From Chloroflexota bacterium (GTDB lineage Bacteria; Chloroflexota; Anaerolineae; Aggregatilineales; UBA3940), in assembly GCA_024643825.1 (NCBI GenBank), contig JAHEME010000182.1, positions 1 through 6,315 on the forward strand: DNA of 6,315 bases, given 5' to 3'. Under the pieces are notes generated by a model, which had not been told where the DNA came from, ran no database searches, and worked only from the letters and a program-made list of their open reading frames with translations. Of the stretch, positions 1 to 5,404 are shown piece by piece. Positions within the stretch are counted from its first letter, which is position 1. The number at the start of each line of letters is the position of its first letter. The translations under genes and the position numbers were made by a program.

Positions 1-1
1 T

Positions 2-2173
2 CCTCCGCCATCGCTGTCAGGGGCGCGTCCGGTTCCAAAGCCTGGCTCACTCACAACACCGGTTTCTGGGGACGATGAAGAGGATGACGTCACCGTCACC
101 TTTGACGATCTAGCAAATGCGCCTGATCCTTTGAAGGATGCCGTCGATCTCAACTCGGACGACGACCCAGACACCGACGAAATGATCAAAGACCTCCTTT
201 CAGATGATGAGTCTGATGATGATGGCCCTGCCACCCCACCAGCAAACCATCCGATGGGGCCTGCAGCGCAGAATCCGACTGGAAACCCGACTCCCCCTGC
301 CGCCGGGTCAGGTACTTCACCACGTCCCCCATCATTTCCTGCACGACCGGGCACGCCCCCTCCGGCGGGGCTGGCTGCCGCCGGGGGATTGGCAGCAGCA
401 CGCCCTCCGATGGGAGGCCCACCAACTACAGCACCACCATCGATCACGCCACCTCCAGCGCGCCCGCCTGCACCTACTCCGGCTACCGCTGTTGCAACAC
501 CTCCTCCTGTGAGCAAGCCATCTGTACCTCCGGCTCCGGCTGCTTCTCCTCCCAAAGTAGACTCTGGATCAACAAAGGGGGATGGCCCGGAATGGAAGCT
601 CCCTTCACTGGATGAGATGCTCAGTCAGACTCCGGGGAAGCCAATCTCTGACGAAGAATTGCGTCAGAGGGCGGTGATCATTGAACAGACCCTTTCCAGC
701 TTTGGCGCTCCAGGACGTGTGGTAGAGGTTAATCAGGGGCCAGTGATCACCCAGTTTGGTGTGGAGCCAGACTACATTGAAGGGCGGGCTGGCAAGCGTA
801 TCAAGGTGAAGGTTGGGAAGATCAGTGCCCTCTCGGACGACCTGGCGCTGGCGCTGGCGGCTCCCTCGATTCGTATTGAAGCCCCGGTTCCGGGAAAGGG
901 TTTTGTAGGCATTGAGGTTCCCAACGCGGAACCCAGTGTGGTGAATCTACGTTCGGCGATGGATACCCCGGAATTTCGTAATAGTGAAGCGCCTCTCAAA
1001 CTGGCACTGGGGCAGGATGTATCCGGGCAGCCTGTCGTAGCCGATCTCGCGACGATGCCCCATCTTCTGATTGCCGGGACAACTGGCTCTGGTAAGTCTG
1101 TTTGTGTGAATGGCATCATTTGTACCATGTTGATGACCCGCAGCCCTGAAGACCTGAAGATGATCATGGTAGATCCGAAGCGGGTAGAGCTTACGAACTA
1201 CAATGGCATCCCGCATCTGATGGCTCCCGTAGTGACGGAACTGGAGCGCATTGTGGGTGTGCTGAAGTGGGTTCAGCGTGAGATGGATGAACGCTACCGC
1301 AGTTTTGCGATGGCGGGGGCACGCAACATCAACGATTTCAATGGGCGCGTTGAGAAGGGGCAGATCAAAGACGGAAAGAAACTCCCCTATATCATGGTGA
1401 TTGTGGATGAGTTGGCTGACCTGATGATGCTGGCCCCGGATGAGACGGAACGGGTCATTACCCGCCTCGCACAGATGGCACGCGCAACTGGAATCCATAT
1501 TATCCTCAGCACCCAGCGCCCCAGTGTTGACGTAGTGACAGGTCTGATCAAGGCAAACTTTCCGGCTCGAATCGCGTTTGCTGTTGCCACGGGTGTGGAC
1601 TCGCGCGTCATCCTTGACGGGCCTGGTGCAGAAAAGCTGCTGGGTCGAGGTGACATGCTCTTCCAGGCCCCGGACGCTCCGCTTCCTACCCGTATGCAGG
1701 GGGTCTATCTATCTGATGGTGAGATCCAGAAAATTGTGGACTACTGGCGTGCCCAGGCATCCTCTGCCGGATTCAAGGGGCCACAAACGCTGATTCTCGG
1801 CGGGGCCAGCCCAACGTCCACTGGAAATTCGAGAGGGTCATCTGAATCATACAGCAGTCGTTCCTCGCAAAAATCATTGTTTGATGAAGGCGAGGATAGC
1901 GACGGTGATGGCGTCGATGACATGTTTGATGAAGCGGTGGAACTGGTGCGCGACATGGAAAAAGCATCGATCTCTCTGCTTCAGCGCCATCTTCGAATCG
2001 GATACACACGTGCGGCTCGGTTGATTGACATTATGGAAGAGCGCGGTGTGATCGGCCCACATGCAGGAGGCAGCAAACCTCGCGGGGTTCTTGGGCCGGA
2101 TGGAGAACCAGTGGGGGAGGTCTCCGACGAGGATGAAGAGGATGACCTCGATCTGAAGGAAGATAACGACTAG
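2..2173 (+). CDS. ftsK: DNA translocase FtsK/SpoIIIE, 5' end missing (partial)
   Basis: This is the C-terminal part (723 visible residues) of the hexameric ATP-driven DNA pump that moves chromosome ends through the division septum. The frame has no stop back to the left edge, so the N-terminal membrane domain lies outside. The TTG at 131 is only an internal Leu codon, with no clear ribosome binding site. Visible order: acidic linker (residues 1-75), Pro/Ala-rich linker (about 75-195), alpha domain (about 200-325, with GPVITQFGVEPD and VPGKGFVGIEVPN), and RecA-like beta motor. The motor has Walker A GTTGSGKS at 359-366, Walker B IMVIVDE with D469/E470, and the STQRPSVDVVTG and LLGRGDMLF motifs. 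The gamma winged-helix domain (about 642-705) contains RIGYTRAARLIDIMEERG, which in known FtsK proteins reads DNA polarity sequences and contacts XerD. An acidic tail closes the protein. A linker segment just before gamma looks like a calcium-binding loop. The identity is secure; the choice between the names FtsK and SpoIIIE is not. Confidence 0.96.
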   Translation, partial: PPPSLSGARPVPKPGSLTTPVSGDDEEDDVTVTFDDLANAPDPLKDAVDLNSDDDPDTDEMIKDLLSDDESDDDGPATPPANHPMGPAAQNPTGNPTPPAAGSGTSPRPPSFPARPGTPPPAGLAAAGGLAAARPPMGGPPTTAPPSITPPPARPPAPTPATAVATPPPVSKPSVPPAPAASPPKVDSGSTKGDGPEWKLPSLDEMLSQTPGKPISDEELRQRAVIIEQTLSSFGAPGRVVEVNQGPVITQFGVEPDYIEGRAGKRIKVKVGKISALSDDLALALAAPSIRIEAPVPGKGFVGIEVPNAEPSVVNLRSAMDTPEFRNSEAPLKLALGQDVSGQPVVADLATMPHLLIAGTTGSGKSVCVNGIICTMLMTRSPEDLKMIMVDPKRVELTNYNGIPHLMAPVVTELERIVGVLKWVQREMDERYRSFAMAGARNINDFNGRVEKGQIKDGKKLPYIMVIVDELADLMMLAPDETERVITRLAQMARATGIHIILSTQRPSVDVVTGLIKANFPARIAFAVATGVDSRVILDGPGAEKLLGRGDMLFQAPDAPLPTRMQGVYLSDGEIQKIVDYWRAQASSAGFKGPQTLILGGASPTSTGNSRGSSESYSSRSSQKSLFDEGEDSDGDGVDDMFDEAVELVRDMEKASISLLQRHLRIGYTRAARLIDIMEERGVIGPHAGGSKPRGVLGPDGEPVGEVSDEDEEDDLDLKEDND
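215..590 (+). other. Pro/Ala-rich low-complexity linker within ftsK
   Basis: This part of the translocase gene encodes a stretch dominated by Pro, Ala, Gly, Thr and Ser, with almost no long hydrophobic or charged runs. It is preceded by a strongly acidic stretch (DDDPDTDE, SDDESDDD). FtsK proteins commonly have a long disordered linker here between the membrane domain and the motor, and its length and composition vary greatly between species. It should be flexible, and it explains the open reading frames seen in other frames over the same bases. Confidence 0.85.
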
Positions 2174-2219
2174 AATCTCCGTGCTGAGACAGTTCGTCAG
2201 AGAGAATCTACTTGCTGAG
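2172..2219 (+). repeat. 17-bp imperfect direct repeat, 31 bp apart
   Basis: The 17-mers at 2172-2188 (AGAATCTCCGTGCTGAG) and 2203-2219 (AGAATCTACTTGCTGAG) match at 15 of 17 positions. The first begins in the ftsK stop codon and the second overlaps the -35 box of the promoter ahead of the lipoprotein gene. The spacing is close to three helical turns, so both copies would lie on the same DNA face. This fits a tandem operator for a regulator of the importer, but a chance or duplication origin is equally possible. No regulator family can be named. Confidence 0.4.
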
Positions 2220-2240
2220 GTGAGGAATCCATTTTATACT
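2212..2240 (+). promoter_or_regulatory. Sigma-70-like promoter for the binding-protein gene
   Basis: TTGCTG at 2212-2217 and TATACT at 2235-2240 are separated by exactly 17 bp. Each box matches the housekeeping consensus closely (four and five of six). Transcription would start near 2247, giving a leader of about 130 nt before the lipoprotein start codon. The site lies 39 bp past the ftsK stop, which supports the lipoprotein gene being transcribed independently of ftsK. Confidence 0.6.
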
Positions 2241-2245
2241 AGCAT

Positions 2246-2340
2246 CAGTTCGATTGGATTCGCGCCTAGCAGAGTAAGAGTGCCTGGGCGAGGGAGGTCT
2301 ATGTAACAATTTCGAACTGCTGCATAACATGCCCGGCAGT
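2246..2340 (+). promoter_or_regulatory. Possible structured leader RNA with competing stems
   Basis: CAGTTCGA at 2246-2253 can pair with TCGAACTG at 2312-2319. Inside that, CGCCTAG at 2263-2269 can pair with CTGGGCG at 2284-2290 (one G-U). A third stem, ACTGC at 2316-2320 with GCAGT at 2336-2340 and an inner GCAT/ATGC (2322-2325 with 2329-2332), uses bases of the first stem, so the two cannot form together. Exclusive pairings of this kind occur in regulatory leaders. I do not recognise a known riboswitch class, and short helices can arise by chance. Confidence 0.3.
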
Positions 2341-2363
2341 ATATCTTGTTCATCGTAGAAATC

Positions 2364-2369
2364 GAGGAG
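2364..2369 (+). promoter_or_regulatory. Ribosome binding site of the lipoprotein gene
   Basis: GAGGAG lies 10 nt before the ATG at 2380. It is a strong Shine-Dalgarno match and fixes this ATG as the start. A signal peptide begins immediately after it. Confidence 0.8.
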
Positions 2370-2379
2370 AAAGAACTCA

Positions 2380-3390
2380 ATGCGTAAGAAACTGTTAGTT
2401 TTGTCGACCCTTCTCATCGTAGTTGTCATGGCACTGTCCGCGTGCGGCGGCGCTGGCGGAGCCGGTGGCGGCGCTTCCGACAACAGCAAAGGCGTGGCCG
2501 TAGTTCTTGACACCGGTGGTGAGAACGACCGAAGCTTCAATGAGTACACCCTAAAGGGCGCACGCGAAGCGGCAACTGATCTGGGAATTCCGTTTGCATA
2601 CGTTGTTTCCGAATCTTCTACCGATTATGAGCGCAACATTGAAAACTTCGTGAGCGAAGGCTATGGAATGATCATCACCGTTGGCTTCCTGATGGGTGAT
2701 GCAACCACGGCTGCTGCTGCTGCTCATCCTGATATCAAGTTTGCCATCATCGACTCGGTAGTCGATGCGCCTAACGCGGTCAGCCTTCTCTTTGCTGAGG
2801 ATCAGGTTGGTTACATGGCTGGCGTTCTCGCAGGGTGCATGACCCAGACGAATGTGATCGGTACCGTCTCCGGTATGGAGATTCCTCCCGTGCAGAAGTA
2901 CGTGATCGGGTTCCAGACTGGCGCGAAGTCAGTCAACCCGGATGTGGAAGCGCTGAACGTATACATCCCTGACTTCAATGACCCGGCAACCGGCAAGCAG
3001 TCGGGCCAGGAGCAGATCGCCAATAACGCCGATGTGATCTTTGGCGTCGGTGGCAACACGGGGAACGGTGGTCTCTTGGCTGCCAACGAAGCGGGTCTGA
3101 TGGCGATTGGTGTTGATGTTGACCAGTACTTCACCTACCCCGAAGTTGCAGCTTCGCTGATCACCAGCGCGCAGAAGAACATGGATGTTGCTGCTGGAGA
3201 TGCCGTTCGTGCATTCGCAGATGGCTCGCTGGAAGGTGGCATCATCACCGCGACAGTCGCTGATGGCGGTGTTGGCCTCGCCCCGTATCATGACTGGGAC
3301 AGCAAGATTCCGCAGGAATGCAAGGATGCTGTGACCGCTGCCCATGACGCTCTGGCCGCTGGTACAGTAGACACTGGTTGGAATCAGTAA
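2380..3390 (+). CDS. BMP/PnrA-family substrate-binding lipoprotein (nucleoside importer)
   Basis: This is a 336-residue extracytoplasmic binding protein of the basic membrane protein (BMP) family, whose characterised members (PnrA/TmpC, BmpA, RnsB) bind purine or other nucleosides for an ABC importer. The N-terminus is a lipoprotein signal: RKK, a hydrophobic core, then lipobox LSAC with Cys22 as the lipidated residue, followed by a Gly/Ala spacer (23-32). The mature part shows family hallmarks: DTGGENDRSFNE (44-55), in which the Asn-Asp pair resembles the ligand-contacting region of PnrA; GFLMGDAT followed by FAIID; QVGYMAGVLAG near 142-152; and GVDVDQ at 244-249. Length is normal for the family. 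Cys153 and Cys314 could form a disulfide. The ATPase and permease genes follow on the same strand after a terminator. A nucleoside ligand is inferred from the family; a different ligand, such as the autoinducer-type or B-vitamin ligands suggested for some relatives, cannot be excluded. Confidence 0.94.
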   Translation: MRKKLLVLSTLLIVVVMALSACGGAGGAGGGASDNSKGVAVVLDTGGENDRSFNEYTLKGAREAATDLGIPFAYVVSESSTDYERNIENFVSEGYGMIITVGFLMGDATTAAAAAHPDIKFAIIDSVVDAPNAVSLLFAEDQVGYMAGVLAGCMTQTNVIGTVSGMEIPPVQKYVIGFQTGAKSVNPDVEALNVYIPDFNDPATGKQSGQEQIANNADVIFGVGGNTGNGGLLAANEAGLMAIGVDVDQYFTYPEVAASLITSAQKNMDVAAGDAVRAFADGSLEGGIITATVADGGVGLAPYHDWDSKIPQECKDAVTAAHDALAAGTVDTGWNQ

Positions 3391-3415
3391 TTCGTTTCCT
3401 GCTAGTCTGTAAGAA

Positions 3416-3450
3416 AGAGGGGCTGCCTGATGGCGGCCCCTTTGCATTTT
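3416..3450 (+). terminator. Rho-independent terminator after the lipoprotein gene
   Basis: A GC-rich hairpin pairs GGGGCTGCC (3419-3427) with GGCGGCCCC (3432-3440) around a UGAU loop. It is extended by A-U/G-U pairs to 3416 and 3443 and followed by GCATTTT. It lies 25 bp past the stop codon. It should stop most transcripts, and partial read-through would give lower expression of the transporter genes than of the binding protein, a common arrangement in ABC importers. Confidence 0.85.
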
Positions 3451-3452
3451 AG

Positions 3453-3482
3453 TTGGAGATTATGGCATAGTGAGACTATAAT
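3453..3482 (+). promoter_or_regulatory. Probable promoter for the ATPase-permease genes
   Basis: A perfect TATAAT -10 box lies at 3477-3482. The -35 region is weak: TTGGAG at 3453-3458 gives an 18-bp spacer, and TGGAGA at 3454-3459 gives 17 bp. The start would be near 3489, some 60 nt before the ATPase ATG. It begins just 3 bp after the terminator's T-tract, so the gap acts as a compact stop-then-restart unit. Confidence 0.5.
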
Positions 3483-3536
3483 GCCTCGTTAGACGGCTGC
3501 AAAGGCACTATCCACCCATGACTCTGGCGCACGTTT

Positions 3537-3544
3537 AGGAAGAG
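3537..3544 (+). promoter_or_regulatory. Ribosome binding site of the ATPase gene
   Basis: AGGAAGAG precedes the ATG at 3549; the AGGA core ends 8 nt before it. The spacing supports this start, and the encoded N-terminus aligns with the usual beginning of the family (IEARGVTKRFPGVVAN). Confidence 0.75.
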
Positions 3545-3548
3545 AAAC

Positions 3549-5339
3549 ATGACCCCTGTCATTGAAGCTCGTGGTGTGACAAAGCGTTTCCCCGGAGTTG
3601 TTGCCAATCGAAATGTCAGTCTCACACTGGAACGCGGCGAGGTACATGCGTTGCTGGGTGAAAATGGGGCTGGCAAATCCACCTTGATGAATATCCTGTA
3701 TGGCCTCTATGAAGCAGATGAAGGGGATATTCTCGTAAACGGCGAGAAAGCCAACTTCACCAGTCCGCACGAGGCTATCCATCATGGCATCGGTATGGTT
3801 CACCAGCACTTCATGCTGATCCCGGTGATGACGGTTGCTGACAATATTATGTTAGGAGAAGAATCCACGACTGGCAGTGCAATGGTGAGTGCTATCGCTG
3901 CCGCTGTGGTTGGAGGGGGCTTTGGCTGGCTTCTCGGCGGCTCTTTGATTGCTGCGCTGTGGGTCGTCACTGCTGTTGGTTTCTATATTCTGTCGCGGTC
4001 AAAGTGGAAGCCAGGAATTGGCCTCGTCTCCTTTGGCGCGCTCTCCGGCCTGGTGGTTGGGTTGGTGGTCGAGATCATTTCTCGCCTGGCAGGCCCGGCA
4101 GTTGCCGAATTCCCGGTCTGGGTTCCGATGGGAGCCTTACTAGGTGTTCTTGCTAACCTGCGCTGGTTGGATGAGCGAAGTGTGGCGGAACGCATCCGCA
4201 GTCTTTCTGCGGAATACGGTCTTGATGTAGACCCCAGAGCAGTCGTTGGCGATCTCGCTGTGGGTGCGCAGCAGCGCGTGGAGATTGTCAAAGCACTCTA
4301 TCGGGAAGCGGAAGTACTTATTCTCGATGAACCAACGGCAGTACTCACACCGCAGGAGGCAGATGATCTTTTCAAGATCATGCGGCAGCTTGTGGATCGT
4401 GGTGTGTCGATCATCTTCATCACCCATAAGCTTCGTGAGGTTCTCGCCGTCGCCGACCGTATTACCGTGCTGCGACGTGGGGAAGTCGTTGGTACGACAA
4501 CTCCCGGAGAAGCAACCCGCGAATCACTGGCCCGCATGATGGTCGGGCGTGAGGTACTGCTTCAGGTGCGCAAGGAAGTAGCCAGACCCGGTGACCCAGT
4601 GTTACGGATCAGTGACCTGGTAGTCGAAGATGATCGCCATCATCAAGCCGTCAGGGGAGTCTCGTTTACAGTTTACTCCGGTGAAATTGTGGGTGTTGCC
4701 GGGGTTCAGGGCAATGGGCAGACCGAGCTGGTGGAGGCGATTACGCGTCTACGCGAGGCAAAATCTGGAGAGATTCAAATCCTCGCGCACAATGTGACTC
4801 ACCAGACTGCCCGGCTGGTGACTTCACTTGGCATTGGGCATATCCCGGAAGATCGCCAGCGCCACGGGCTTGTGCTGAATTATCCGGTCGCTGATAACAT
4901 GATTCTCTCAGACTACTATGGGGAACCGTTTAGTCATAGGGGCATTCTTGATGAGGATCACATTGCTGAGAATGCTCGGAATCTTGTCAAACAGTTCGAT
5001 ATCCGCACCCCAAGCATCTTTACACCTGCAAGTTCGCTTTCCGGGGGCAATCAGCAGAAGGTGATCGTCGCGCGGGAACTTGCGCGTTCACCTCATCTTC
5101 TGATCGCTAACCAGCCCACACGGGGGCTGGACGTTGGTTCGATTGAATTCATCCACGATCAAACGGTGGTAGCACGTGATGCAGGCGCTGGCGTCCTGCT
5201 CGTCTCTGCCGAGTTGGATGAGATTATGTCTCTCTCTGACCGCATTCTGGTCATGTATCAGGGGCAGATCATGGCGGAAGTCTCTGCGGCGGAAGCCACG
5301 CGTGAGCAGCTTGGTTTGTTGATGGCAGGCGTTTCGTGA
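3549..5339 (+). CDS. Double-NBD ABC importer ATPase (BMP/nucleoside type) with membrane insert in NBD1
   Basis: This 596-residue protein has two fused nucleotide-binding domains, like YufO/NupO and RnsA, and powers the importer from the cytoplasmic face. NBD1 has Walker A GENGAGKST (37-45), Q-loop Gln86 in GMVHQHFMLIPVMTVADN, signature LAVGAQQR (about 236-243), Walker B LILDEP with D260/E261, and H-loop His293. NBD2 has a degenerate Walker A GVQGNGQT (385-392, Lys replaced by Gln), an intact signature LSGGNQQK (497-504), and a degenerate Walker B, IANQPTRGLD (Q522 where NBD1 has Glu). So one ATP site (Walker A1 with signature 2) looks active and the other weak, which is usual in this family. 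The odd feature is about 97 extra residues (roughly 110-206) of hydrophobic segments between Q-loop and signature of NBD1. Family members are about 500 residues long, and 596 minus 97 gives 499. Substrate is inferred from the neighbouring BMP lipoprotein. Confidence 0.95.
   Translation: MTPVIEARGVTKRFPGVVANRNVSLTLERGEVHALLGENGAGKSTLMNILYGLYEADEGDILVNGEKANFTSPHEAIHHGIGMVHQHFMLIPVMTVADNIMLGEESTTGSAMVSAIAAAVVGGGFGWLLGGSLIAALWVVTAVGFYILSRSKWKPGIGLVSFGALSGLVVGLVVEIISRLAGPAVAEFPVWVPMGALLGVLANLRWLDERSVAERIRSLSAEYGLDVDPRAVVGDLAVGAQQRVEIVKALYREAEVLILDEPTAVLTPQEADDLFKIMRQLVDRGVSIIFITHKLREVLAVADRITVLRRGEVVGTTTPGEATRESLARMMVGREVLLQVRKEVARPGDPVLRISDLVVEDDRHHQAVRGVSFTVYSGEIVGVAGVQGNGQTELVEAITRLREAKSGEIQILAHNVTHQTARLVTSLGIGHIPEDRQRHGLVLNYPVADNMILSDYYGEPFSHRGILDEDHIAENARNLVKQFDIRTPSIFTPASSLSGGNQQKVIVARELARSPHLLIANQPTRGLDVGSIEFIHDQTVVARDAGAGVLLVSAELDEIMSLSDRILVMYQGQIMAEVSAAEATREQLGLLMAGVS
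3876..4166 (+). other. Hydrophobic, probably four-helix insert inside NBD1 of the ATPase
   Basis: These bases encode residues 110-206. Hydrophobic segments lie near 111-129, 131-148, 157-177 and 188-204. The loop RSKWKPG (150-156) is positively charged and would be cytoplasmic, which fits two helical hairpins beginning and ending in the cytosol as an NBD insertion requires. The flanks rejoin as normal family sequence: NIMLGEESTTG on the left, and LDERSVAERIRSLSAEYGLDVDP on the right, where relatives have LDR-A--RIREL directly. There are no intein splice motifs, no frameshift, and no obvious change of base composition. Function is unknown. Confidence 0.8.
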
Positions 5340-5386
5340 ACTCGACGAACGCAGTTACACATTTACATCGGAAGTAGCCCTACCTA

Positions 5387-5391
5387 AAGGA
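5387..5391 (+). promoter_or_regulatory. Ribosome binding site of the permease gene
   Basis: AAGGA ends 13 nt before the ATG at 5405, a slightly long spacing. It is the only good match in the 65-bp spacer, and the next in-frame ATG (5450) has none, so 5405 is preferred. No promoter or terminator is seen in 5340-5404, which supports co-transcription with the ATPase. Confidence 0.55.
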
Positions 5392-5404
5392 TACACGGAC
5401 TACT

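Noticed and set aside
131..133. TTG as start codon of the translocase gene
   Set aside because: The same frame is open without stops back to position 2 and encodes the same kind of acidic, Pro-rich linker; no clear ribosome binding site precedes 131.
1352..1359. GAGAAGGG, identical to the Bacillus SpoIIIE polarity sequence
   Set aside because: A single 8-mer inside conserved coding sequence; without genome-wide strand skew it means nothing here.
2174..2211. Terminator after ftsK
   Set aside because: Only a weak CTGA/TCAG pairing without a T-tract is visible.
2247..2379. Purine riboswitch ahead of the nucleoside-binding gene
   Set aside because: I could not find the conserved junction and loop sequences of that class.
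3518..3538. Six-codon leader ORF (M-T-L-A-H-V) ending in the ATPase ribosome binding site
   Set aside because: No ribosome binding site of its own and too short to separate from chance, although the overlap could allow coupling.
3876..4166. Intein or mobile insertion in the ATPase gene
   Set aside because: No splice-junction residues or motifs, no terminal repeats, no frame change, and the hydrophobic composition is unlike an intein.
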